From Xenophilus sp. E41 (lineage in GTDB: Bacteria > Pseudomonadota > Gammaproteobacteria > Burkholderiales > Burkholderiaceae_C), in contig NZ_QPIB01000007.1 in the NCBI RefSeq assembly GCF_003671765.1, positions 379,536-443,535 on the forward strand: a stretch of 64,000 nucleotides of DNA, read 5' to 3'. A program made the position numbers and the translations under genes. Positions 39,063-46,395 of the stretch are shown here, piece by piece. The notes beneath the pieces were generated by a model. It saw only the letters and a list, made by a program, of their open reading frames with translations. It searched no databases and was not told the DNA's origin. Position 1 is the first letter of the stretch. Each line of letters starts with the position of its first letter.

Positions 39063-40871
39063 TCAGAACGTGCGGACCTTCGGCGGAACCGAGTCGACCG
39101 TCAGGGGCTTCAAATTGACCGGCTTGTAGGTCAGGTTGTTGCCCGCGCTGTGCCACAGCGTGTGCTTCATCCATTCCTTGTCGTTGCGGCCCAGCGGGCA
39201 TTCCGGATCGTCGGCCGGGCGCTCGTAGTCGTCGACGGTGTGGGCACCGCGGCATTCGTGGCGCGCGGCCGCCGACGTCATGGTGGCCTGCGCGACCTCG
39301 ATCAGGTTGTCGACCTCGAGGGCTTCCATGCGGGCGGTGTTCCACACCAGCGACTTGTCGGCCAGCGCCACGGCGCCGACGCGGTCGCGGATCGCATCGA
39401 TCTTGCCCACGCCTTCGTCCATGCTCGCCTGCGTGCGGAACACGCCGGCGTGCTGCTGCATGGTGCTGCGGATGTCGTTGGCGATGTCCTGGGCGTATTC
39501 GCCGCTGGTCGAGTCCTGCAGCTGGTTCAGGCGCGCCAGCGAGCGGTCCGCGCCGTCCTTCGGCAGCGGCTTGTGCTCCCCGCTGCTCTTGACGAACTCG
39601 ACGATGTGCTTGCCGGCCGACTTGCCGAACACCAGCAGGTCGAGCAGCGAGTTGGTGCCCAGGCGGTTGGCGCCGTGCACCGACACGCAGGAGCATTCGC
39701 CCACCGCGTACAGGCCGTTCACGACCTGGTTGTTCACGTCGCCGTTCTGCACCACCACCTGGCCGTTGATGTTGGTCGGGATGCCGCCCATCTGGTAGTG
39801 GATGGTCGGCACCACCGGGATCGGCTCCTTGGTGATGTCGACGTTGGCGAAGTTGTGGCCGATCTCTTCCACCGAGGGCAGGCGCTTGCGGATGGTGTCG
39901 GCACCCAGGTGGTCGAGCTTCATCAGGATGTAGTCCTTGTTGGGACCGCAGCCGCGACCTTCCTTGATCTCCTGGTCCATGGAGCGCGACACGAAGTCTC
40001 GCGGTGCCAGGTCCTTGAGCGTGGGTGCGTAGCGCTCCATGAAGCGCTCGCCGTTGCTGTTGAGCAGGATCGCGCCTTCGCCGCGGCAGCCTTCGGTCAG
40101 CAGCACGCCCGCGCCGGCCACGCCGGTGGGGTGGAACTGCCAGAACTCCATGTCCTGCAGCGGGATGCCGGCGCGCGCCGCCATGCCCAGGCCGTCGCCG
40201 GTGTTGATGAAGGCGTTGGTGCTCGCCGCGAAGATGCGGCCCGCGCCGCCGGTGGCCAGCAGCACGGCCTTGGCCTGCAGCACGTGCAGGTCACCGGTTT
40301 CCAGTTCGAGGGCCGTGACGCCCACCACGTCGCCGTCGGCGTCGCGGATCAGGTCCAGCGCCATCCATTCGACGAAGAAGTTCGTCTTGGACTTCACGTT
40401 CTGCTGGTACAGCGTGTGCAGCATGGCGTGGCCGGTGCGGTCGGCCGCGGCGCAGGCGCGCTGCACGGGCTTCTCGCCGTAGTTGGCCGTGTGGCCGCCG
40501 AAGGGGCGCTGGTAGATGGTGCCGTCCGGGTTGCGGTCGAAGGGCATGCCGAAGTGCTCGAGCTCGATCACAACGTTCGGCGCTTCGCGGCACATGAACT
40601 CGATGGCGTCCTGGTCGCCCAGCCAGTCGGAGCCCTTGATGGTGTCGTAGAAGTGGTAGTGCCAGTTGTCCTCGGACATGTTGCCCAGCGAGGCCGACAC
40701 GCCGCCCTGCGCCGCCACCGTGTGCGAGCGGGTGGGGAAGACCTTGGACAGGCAGGCCACGGTGAGCCCGGCGCGCGAGAGTTCCAGCGCGGCGCGCAGT
40801 CCGGAGCCGCCGGCCCCGACGATCACGACGTCGAACTTGCGATGGGCAATTTTTTCTTTTGTGTAGCTCAT
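39063..40871 (-). CDS. sdhA: Succinate dehydrogenase flavoprotein subunit
   Basis: Oxidises succinate to fumarate with covalent FAD. 602 residues from MSYTKEKIAHRKFD. Dinucleotide motif VVIVGAGGSGLRAA is at 15-28. The FAD-linked histidine is His50 in TRSHTVAAQGG. Substrate loop residues include HPTGVAGAGVLLTEGCRGEG and SVHGANRLGTNSL. It lies 5 bp after sdhD and 16 bp before sdhB. Confidence 0.98.
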   Translation of the reverse strand: MSYTKEKIAHRKFDVVIVGAGGSGLRAALELSRAGLTVACLSKVFPTRSHTVAAQGGVSASLGNMSEDNWHYHFYDTIKGSDWLGDQDAIEFMCREAPNVVIELEHFGMPFDRNPDGTIYQRPFGGHTANYGEKPVQRACAAADRTGHAMLHTLYQQNVKSKTNFFVEWMALDLIRDADGDVVGVTALELETGDLHVLQAKAVLLATGGAGRIFAASTNAFINTGDGLGMAARAGIPLQDMEFWQFHPTGVAGAGVLLTEGCRGEGAILLNSNGERFMERYAPTLKDLAPRDFVSRSMDQEIKEGRGCGPNKDYILMKLDHLGADTIRKRLPSVEEIGHNFANVDITKEPIPVVPTIHYQMGGIPTNINGQVVVQNGDVNNQVVNGLYAVGECSCVSVHGANRLGTNSLLDLLVFGKSAGKHIVEFVKSSGEHKPLPKDGADRSLARLNQLQDSTSGEYAQDIANDIRSTMQQHAGVFRTQASMDEGVGKIDAIRDRVGAVALADKSLVWNTARMEALEVDNLIEVAQATMTSAAARHECRGAHTVDDYERPADDPECPLGRNDKEWMKHTLWHSAGNNLTYKPVNLKPLTVDSVPPKVRTF

Positions 40872-40876
40872 TGGAA

Positions 40877-41242
40877 TCACACTCTCCAGAGGACTTGGAT
40901 GGCCCAACCCGCGCAGCCCACCAGCCAGACGATGGTGAAGATCTGCAGGGCAAGGCGGATGCCGACGGGCTGGACGTAGTCCATCCACACGTCGCGCATG
41001 CCGACCCACACGTGGTAGAGCAGGCCCGCGATGACGGCGAAGGTGAGGACCTTCATCCACTGCGAGGCGAAGATGCCGGCCCACTTGTCGTAGCTGATCG
41101 GGCCGCTGGTCAGCAGCAGCTGCGCCAGCACGATGAGGGTGAAGAGCGCCATGAGGGCGCCGGTGATGCGCTGCGAGAGCCAGTCGCGAAGGCCGTAGTG
41201 CGCGCCGACGACAACGCGCTTGGAGCCGTAGTTCACTGCCAT
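40877..41242 (-). CDS. sdhD: Succinate dehydrogenase membrane anchor SdhD
   Basis: 121 residues with three hydrophobic helices (about 28-45, 65-85 and 95-118). The heme-b histidine is in GLLYHVWVGMRDVWMDY. The N-terminus SKRVVVGAHYGLRDWLSQRITG is typical of betaproteobacterial SdhD. It binds quinone with SdhC. Confidence 0.95.
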   Translation of the reverse strand: MAVNYGSKRVVVGAHYGLRDWLSQRITGALMALFTLIVLAQLLLTSGPISYDKWAGIFASQWMKVLTFAVIAGLLYHVWVGMRDVWMDYVQPVGIRLALQIFTIVWLVGCAGWAIQVLWRV

Positions 41243-41261
41243 GATGAATGTGCTCCGTTGA

Positions 41262-41705
41262 TCAGTAGAGGCCGAAGAGCTTGGCGCCGAGCACCACGGT
41301 GAGCAGCACGCTCAGCGCCAGGGTGATGATGGCGGAGGTCTTGCCGAACTCCTTGGTCACGGCCGCGTGGCTGACGTCCATCCACAGGTGGCGCAGGCCG
41401 GCGATGAAGTGGTGCAGGTAGGCCCAGATCAGCGCCAGCGCCACCAGCTTGAGGAACCAGCCCGGAACGAAACCAAGGCCGCTGTTGAAGGCGGCCTTGA
41501 ACTTGGCGAACGAGATTTCGGAAGAGACGGAGGTGTCGAACATCCAGATGATGAAGGGCATCAGCAGGAACATCAGCACACCGCTCACGCGATGCAGGAT
41601 CGACACGATGCCGGCAGGCGGCAGCCGGTAGGTGGTGAGGTCCGTGAACGCGTTGATGTTTCGGAACTCGCGGCGTGGCCGTGAGGAGGATGCAAGCTCT
41701 GTCAT
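41262..41705 (-). CDS. sdhC: Succinate dehydrogenase cytochrome b556 subunit SdhC
   Basis: 147 residues, three transmembrane helices. Signature ILHRVSGVLMFLLMPF (quinone site Arg/Ser) and heme ligand His in LHHFIAGLRHLWMD. First gene of sdhCDAB-sdhE-gltA. A -10-like TAGAAT lies about 66 bp upstream on the minus strand. Confidence 0.96.
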   Translation of the reverse strand: MTELASSSRPRREFRNINAFTDLTTYRLPPAGIVSILHRVSGVLMFLLMPFIIWMFDTSVSSEISFAKFKAAFNSGLGFVPGWFLKLVALALIWAYLHHFIAGLRHLWMDVSHAAVTKEFGKTSAIITLALSVLLTVVLGAKLFGLY

Positions 41706-41770
41706 GGGGATGGCTTTCGTGTTTATTGAGGAAGCGGCTTGTTCTTCAGGCGAAATGCAAACAACGCAAA

Positions 41771-41776
41771 ATTCTA
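41771..41776 (-). promoter_or_regulatory. Candidate -10 of the sdh operon promoter
   Basis: Minus-strand TAGAAT in an AT-rich stretch, 66 bp before the sdhC ATG. The -35 is not clear. The whole gap 41706-41903 separates sdhC from the GntR gene and also holds R1 copy 7. Confidence 0.4.
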
Positions 41777-41834
41777 TTGCAATGCACCATGACGCACCGG
41801 TCGCGAAGGGCTCATCGCACCAACTCGCTCGACT

Positions 41835-41851
41835 GCTATCGGTTTGATAGC
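41835..41851. repeat. R1 dispersed palindrome, copy 7 (upstream of sdhC)
   Basis: GCTATCGGTTTGATAGC, perfect arms, 7-base gap, with flanking T and T. Lies upstream of the sdh promoter region and downstream of the GntR gene. Confidence 0.88.
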
Positions 41852-41903
41852 TACATGCGCCCGTCGCGCCTGCGCTGCCGCCCGATTTCCTTGTTGTCGT
41901 GCA

Positions 41904-42695
41904 TCAGCCGAGTTCGTTGCGATAGTGGTGCGTGTCGGTGCGGTACAGGCCGCGGCGCAGCTCCATGGGCGTGTCGTGGTAGGTGTGGGCGACGCGCTCC
42001 ACGCTCAGCAGCGGCGTGGCGGTGTCGACGTCGAGCAGCCGTGCCTGCTGCGCATCGGGCAGCACGGCGCGCAGCTTTTCCTCGGCCCGCACCATGCGCA
42101 CGCCGAACTCGGTTTCGAAGAGCGCGTACATGGGGCCGTGCCACTGGGTGAGCCGTTCGGCCGTCAGGCCCTTGAAGGGGGTGCCCGGCAGCCAGAGGTC
42201 TTCCAGGATGGTCGGCACGCCGCCATAGGCCAGCACGCGTCGCACCTGCAGCACCGGATCGCCGGTGCGCAATGCCAGGGCGCGCGCCACCTCGGCGCTC
42301 GCGCGCTGGCGCCTGCAGTCGACGATGGTGCGTTCGGCGGGGCCTTCGGTGTTCGGATCGCCGGCGTCGGGCACCAGCTTCAGGAAGCGGTACTGCACAT
42401 GCTGTTCGGCATGCGTGGCGACGAAGGTGCCCTTGCCCTGGCGGCGCACCACCAGGTTCTCGGCGGAGAGTTCGTCGATCGCCTTGCGCACCGTGCCCTG
42501 GCTCACGCGGTAGCGCGCGGCCAGTTCGATCTCGCTGGGGATGGGTTCGCCCGGCTTCCATTCGCCCGCCTGCAGGCTTTGCAATATCAGCGCCTTGATC
42601 TGCTGGTACAAGGGGCTGAACGAAGGCGTGCTCGGTTCGGCGATGGGTGTGGGGGAGGGCATGGGCAGGTCGGTGGCGCCCGCAGCGCGATCCAT
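41904..42695 (-). CDS. GntR-family regulator (HutC/FarR type)
   Basis: 263 residues from MDRAAGATDLPMP; a start at 42662 is also possible. The GntR winged helix is at about 30-95 (SPLYQQIKALILQSLQAGEWKPG, EIELAARYRVSQGTVRKAI, VVRRQGKGTFV). The UTRA effector domain follows (PVLQVRRVLAYGGVPTILEDLWLPG, PLLSVERVAHTYHDTPMELRRGLYR). It is divergent from mdh and upstream of the sdh operon, so it is a likely TCA-cycle regulator. A palindromic operator lies in the shared promoter region. Confidence 0.9.
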   Translation of the reverse strand: MDRAAGATDLPMPSPTPIAEPSTPSFSPLYQQIKALILQSLQAGEWKPGEPIPSEIELAARYRVSQGTVRKAIDELSAENLVVRRQGKGTFVATHAEQHVQYRFLKLVPDAGDPNTEGPAERTIVDCRRQRASAEVARALALRTGDPVLQVRRVLAYGGVPTILEDLWLPGTPFKGLTAERLTQWHGPMYALFETEFGVRMVRAEEKLRAVLPDAQQARLLDVDTATPLLSVERVAHTYHDTPMELRRGLYRTDTHHYRNELG

Positions 42696-42733
42696 GGGGC
42701 ATGCCTGGATCCGTCTTCTGCGATGAGCGGGCC

Positions 42734-42756
42734 GTATCTTATATAAGACATAAGAC
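42734..42756. promoter_or_regulatory. Palindromic operator between the GntR gene and mdh
   Basis: The perfect 12-bp palindrome TCTTATATAAGA (42737-42748) lies within GTATCTTATATAAGAC, followed directly by a second ATAAGAC half-site (42750-42756). AT-rich symmetric sites of this type are bound by GntR dimers. It overlaps the probable mdh -35, so binding would block mdh and possibly the regulator's own gene. Confidence 0.65.
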
Positions 42757-42781
42757 AAGCGCCATCGATTGAGCCTAGAAT
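42752..42781 (+). promoter_or_regulatory. Candidate mdh promoter
   Basis: -35 AAGACA (42752-42757), 18-bp spacer, -10 TAGAAT (42776-42781). The -35 overlaps the second operator half-site. It predicts a 5' leader of about 145 nt before the mdh ATG. Confidence 0.5.
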
Positions 42782-42932
42782 GCTCGGTGGTTCCCGAGCG
42801 CAGGCGGGCCATGCACGGTGCAAGGCATGGCCGTGGGCCCCGCGCCGGGATCGCAGCGTTTCGGCGGTCCTTCTGTTGTTCCATGTCGCCAGAAGGGCTG
42901 CGCGTTTTCCTTTCACCTTCTGGAGTTCTCCC

Positions 42933-43919
42933 ATGAGCAAAAAGCCCGTTCGCGTTGCCGTCACCGGCGCCGCAGGTCAAATCGGTTACGCCCTCCTGTT
43001 CCGCATCGCCTCGGGCGAAATGCTCGGCAAGGACCAGCCGGTCATCCTGCAGCTGCTCGAGATTCCTGACGAGAAGGCGCAGAAGGCGCTCAAGGGCGTG
43101 ATCATGGAACTCGAGGACTGCGCGTTCCCGCTGCTGGCCGGCGTGGTGCCGACCGGTGACCCGGAAGTGGCCTTCAAGGACGCCGACTACGCGCTGCTCG
43201 TCGGCGCCCGCCCCCGCGGCCCCGGCATGGAGCGTGCCGACCTGCTGGCCGCCAACGCGCAGATCTTCACCGCGCAGGGCAAGGCACTGGACAAGGTCGC
43301 CAGCCGCGACGTCAAGGTGCTGGTCGTCGGCAACCCCGCCAACACCAACGCCTACATCGCCATGAAGAGCGCGCCCAGCCTGCCGCGCGAGAACTTCACC
43401 GCCATGCTGCGCCTGGACCACAACCGCGCCGCCAGCCAGATCGCCGCCAAGACCGGCGGCAAGGTCGGCGAGATCGAGAAGCTCACCGTGTGGGGCAACC
43501 ATTCGCCCACGATGTACGCCGACTACCGCTTCGCCACCATCGGCAACAAGTCGGTCAAGGACACCATCAACGACCAGGTCTGGAACGAGACCGTGTTCCT
43601 GCCGACCGTCGGCAAGCGCGGCGCGGCCATCATCGAGGCGCGTGGCCTGTCTTCGGCCGCCTCGGCCGCCAACGCCGCCATCGACCACATGCGCGACTGG
43701 GCCCTGGGCTCCAACGGCAAGTGGGTCACGATGGGCGTGCCTTCCAACGGCGAGTACGGCATCCCCAAGGACGTGATCTTCGGCTTCCCGGTCACCACGG
43801 AAGGCGGCAAGTACAAGATCGTCGAAGGCCTGCCGATCGACGAGTTCAGCCAGAAGTGCATCGACAAGACCCTGGCCGAGCTGCAGGGCGAGCAGGACGG
43901 CGTCAAGCACCTTCTCTGA
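42933..43919 (+). CDS. mdh: Malate dehydrogenase
   Basis: NAD-dependent oxidation of malate to oxaloacetate. 328 residues from ATG 42933, with GGAG 7 bases upstream; the open frame reaches further but without support. NAD motif [13 protein letters not shown] is at 10-22. Substrate arginines are in [15 protein letters not shown], and the proton relay is Asp162 (RLDHNRA) and His190 (WGNHSPTMY). It is the LDH-like type of beta- and actinobacteria. First gene of a mdh-tam-lyase run. Confidence 0.97.
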   Translation: MSKKPVRVAVTGAAGQIGYALLFRIASGEMLGKDQPVILQLLEIPDEKAQKALKGVIMELEDCAFPLLAGVVPTGDPEVAFKDADYALLVGARPRGPGMERADLLAANAQIFTAQGKALDKVASRDVKVLVVGNPANTNAYIAMKSAPSLPRENFTAMLRLDHNRAASQIAAKTGGKVGEIEKLTVWGNHSPTMYADYRFATIGNKSVKDTINDQVWNETVFLPTVGKRGAAIIEARGLSSAASAANAAIDHMRDWALGSNGKWVTMGVPSNGEYGIPKDVIFGFPVTTEGGKYKIVEGLPIDEFSQKCIDKTLAELQGEQDGVKHLL

Positions 43920-43928
43920 GCGACCGCC

Positions 43929-44714
43929 ATGGCCGAGTGGAACCCCGCGCTCTACCGTCGCTACGAGGACGAGCGCACGCGCCCGGCGGCCGAGTTGCTG
44001 GCGCGGGTACCGCTGGCCGCGGCCTCCCGTGTGGTCGACCTGGGCTGCGGCCCCGGCAACTCCACCGAACTGCTGGTGCGGCGCTTCCCGCAGGCGCAGG
44101 TCACCGGCACCGACAACTCCGAGGCGATGCTGGTCAGCGCCCGCGAGCGGCTGCCGCAGGCCCGCTTCGAGCTGAGCGACATCGCCACCTGGGCGCCGGC
44201 CGCCGATGCCGGCGCGCCGGATCTCATCTACGCCAACGCGGCGCTGCAATGGGTGCCCGACCATGAGGCGCTGATCCCGCGCCTCTTCGCGGCCCTGGCG
44301 CCCGGCGGCGTGCTCGCCGTCCAGATGCCCGACAACCGCGCCGAGCCCACGCACCGCCTGATGCGCGAAATAGCGGCCGAAGCCCCGTGGACGGAGCCCA
44401 TCGGCGACTACACCCGCCTGCGCACCGAACTGCTGACCATCGGCGGCTACTACGACCTGCTGGCGCCGGTGGCGGCCGAGGTCGATGTCTGGCACACCAT
44501 CTACCAGCACCGCATGGATTCGGCGGCTGCCATCGTCGAGTGGGTGCGCGCCACCGGGCTGCGGCCCTTCATCGATCCGCTCCCGCCCGAGCTGCGGGCG
44601 AGCTACCTGGCCGAGTACGAGCGCCGCATCGACGCGGCCTACCCCGTGCGCACGGACGGCAAGCGCCTGCTGGCCTTCCCACGCATGTTCATCGTGGCGC
44701 GCAAGGCGGCATGA
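43929..44714 (+). CDS. tam: Trans-aconitate 2-methyltransferase
   Basis: Methylates trans-aconitate, an inhibitory isomer formed from cis-aconitate. 261 residues. N-terminus [24 protein letters not shown] is typical of Tam. SAM motif [15 protein letters not shown] is at 35-49, with [10 protein letters not shown] and [11 protein letters not shown] following. It starts 9 bp after mdh and overlaps the next gene by ATGA. acnB lies 1.7 kb downstream, so the detoxifying enzyme is near the source of its substrate. Confidence 0.93.
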   Translation: MAEWNPALYRRYEDERTRPAAELLARVPLAAASRVVDLGCGPGNSTELLVRRFPQAQVTGTDNSEAMLVSARERLPQARFELSDIATWAPAADAGAPDLIYANAALQWVPDHEALIPRLFAALAPGGVLAVQMPDNRAEPTHRLMREIAAEAPWTEPIGDYTRLRTELLTIGGYYDLLAPVAAEVDVWHTIYQHRMDSAAAIVEWVRATGLRPFIDPLPPELRASYLAEYERRIDAAYPVRTDGKRLLAFPRMFIVARKAA

Positions 44715-45721
44715 CCACGCCGCGCCGCTCCCATCCTGCCGAGGTGCTGCTCGGGGCGCAGGCCGGTGCCGTGAGCCTGCCGGTGTGCGACCACTACAGC
44801 GGCGTCGAGGCGCGCATGCGCAAGAGCCTCGCGCTGCAGGCCCAGATGGCCGAGGAATTCGGCGCCTGCGTGTTCGACGTCACCCTCGACTGCGAGGACG
44901 GCGCGCCCGTGGGCGGCGAAGCCGAGCTCGCGCATCTGGTCACCGAACTCGCACTCGCCGCGAGACCGGGCATGCGTGTCGGCGTGCGCGTGCACCCGGT
45001 CGACCATCCGGCTTTCGAAGCCGACGTGGCCACCATCGCCGGCCGCGCCGGCGATCGTCTGAGCCACCTGATGGTGCCGAAGGTCGAGCGGCTGGAAGAC
45101 GTGGTGCGCGCCGCCGCGGCGCTGGACGCGGCTGGTGCCGCCGATCTGCCGCTGCACGTGCTCATCGAGTCGCCGCTGGCGGTGCGCCATGCCTTCGACA
45201 TGGCCGCCCACCCGCGCGTGCAGTCGCTCAGCTTCGGCCTCATGGATTTCGTCTCGGCCCACGCGGGCGCCATCCCGGCCGACGGCATGGGCGTGGCGGG
45301 CCAGTTCTCGCATCCGCTCGTGGTGCGCGCCAAGCTCGAGATCGCCTCCGCTGCCCATGCCTTCGGCAAGGTGCCCTCGCATTGCGTCGTCACCGAGTTC
45401 CGCGATGCGCAGGCCCTTCGCACCGCCGCGCGCCGCGCCAGCCGGGAGTTCGGCTACACGCGCATGTGGAGCATCCATCCGGACCAGATCCGCCCCATCC
45501 TCGAGGCCTTCGCGCCCGACGAGGAACAGATTCACATTGCTACAAAAATAATAGCTGCTGCCGCCGATGCCGACTGGGCTCCGGTCCAGTTTGATGGCAC
45601 ATTGCACGACCGCGCGAGCTACCGCCATTTCTGGCAGGTGCTGGCGCGTGCGCACGCCACCGGGCGTGCGCTGCCGTCCGAAGCGAAGGCGTGGTTCGCG
45701 CCCGCCGACGCCGAAAACTGA
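44711..45721 (+). CDS. HpcH/HpaI aldolase / CitE-like CoA-ester lyase
   Basis: 336 residues, TIM-barrel fold. Acidic metal residues are in DVTLDCEDGAPVGGE and HVLIESPLAV; VPKVERLEDV and MWSIHPDQI are family motifs. Members split malyl-CoA, citramalyl-CoA or citryl-CoA; genes for other citrate-lyase subunits are absent, so a stand-alone CoA-ester lyase or thioesterase is more likely. ATG overlaps the tam stop. An R1 copy (45539-45555) is in frame and encodes ATKIIA in a helix near residue 280. Confidence 0.85.
   Translation: MTTPRRSHPAEVLLGAQAGAVSLPVCDHYSGVEARMRKSLALQAQMAEEFGACVFDVTLDCEDGAPVGGEAELAHLVTELALAARPGMRVGVRVHPVDHPAFEADVATIAGRAGDRLSHLMVPKVERLEDVVRAAAALDAAGAADLPLHVLIESPLAVRHAFDMAAHPRVQSLSFGLMDFVSAHAGAIPADGMGVAGQFSHPLVVRAKLEIASAAHAFGKVPSHCVVTEFRDAQALRTAARRASREFGYTRMWSIHPDQIRPILEAFAPDEEQIHIATKIIAAAADADWAPVQFDGTLHDRASYRHFWQVLARAHATGRALPSEAKAWFAPADAEN
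45539..45555. repeat. R1 dispersed palindrome, copy 8 (inside the CitE-like gene)
   Basis: GCTACAAAAATAATAGC, the only copy with left arm GCTAC. In frame it encodes Ala-Thr-Lys-Ile-Ile-Ala; its AT content is strikingly different from the flanking codons. Confidence 0.82.
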
Positions 45722-45753
45722 TGCAAGACATTCACGCCAAGGAAACCCACTCC

Positions 45754-46320
45754 ATGAAGACGCTCGCCCTCCTCGTTGCCGCCGCCGTCGCCCTGCCGTT
45801 CGCCGCTTCGGCGCAGAGCAGCAGCACCGCCAAGCCGGCCGCCAAGACCACCACGAAGTCCACCAAGCCGGCCCCGAAGAAGAAGGCCCCCATCGCGCGC
45901 AGCGCCGCCAAGGCGGTCGAGGAAGTCACGCCCATCGCGGACGACCCGAGCGTGGTGCTGACCGAAGCCGAACTGGCCGTGGCGCAGAAGGTGTTCACCG
46001 GCAAGATCCAGTGCGAACTGGGTGCCGACGTGACCGTGGCCGCCGACGACAAGAAGCCCGGCTTCTTCACCGTGTCGACCAAGGGCGCGCGCTACCGCAT
46101 GCACCCGGTCGAAAGCCGCACCGGCGCCATCCGCCTCGAGGATGCCCGTGCCGGTGCCATGTGGCTCCAGCTGGGCAACAAGTCCATGCTGATGAACCAG
46201 AAGCAGGGCATCCGCCTGGCCGACGAGTGCCAGTCGCCGGCGCAGGTCGCGTTCGCCGACGAGATGAAGAAGAACCCGCCGAAGGCCCTGTTCGACGGCG
46301 CCGACGCGCCGAAGAAATAA
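45754..46320 (+). CDS. Unknown exported protein with Lys/Ala/Pro-rich tail segment
   Basis: 188 residues from ATG 45754 (AAGGAAA ribosome site 9 bases upstream; ATG 45721 is less likely). Signal peptide MKTLALLVAAAVALPFAASA, cleaved after residue 20. Residues 26-54 are a histone-H1-like Lys/Ala/Thr/Pro stretch. The remaining domain (VLTEAELAVAQKVFTGKIQCELGADVTV ... YRMHPVESRTGAIRLEDARAGAMWLQLGNKSMLM) has two Cys and is not recognised. It lies between the lyase and acnB. Codon use is like its neighbours. Exported, so its link to the cytosolic TCA genes is unclear. Confidence 0.75.
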   Translation: MKTLALLVAAAVALPFAASAQSSSTAKPAAKTTTKSTKPAPKKKAPIARSAAKAVEEVTPIADDPSVVLTEAELAVAQKVFTGKIQCELGADVTVAADDKKPGFFTVSTKGARYRMHPVESRTGAIRLEDARAGAMWLQLGNKSMLMNQKQGIRLADECQSPAQVAFADEMKKNPPKALFDGADAPKK

Positions 46321-46395
46321 CCCGCGATTTCGCCCCACGCTGGCGGCGCGCGTCTTGCTTGCGCTGCCGCCAGCCCCGTTCCCGGAGAAAAGAAG

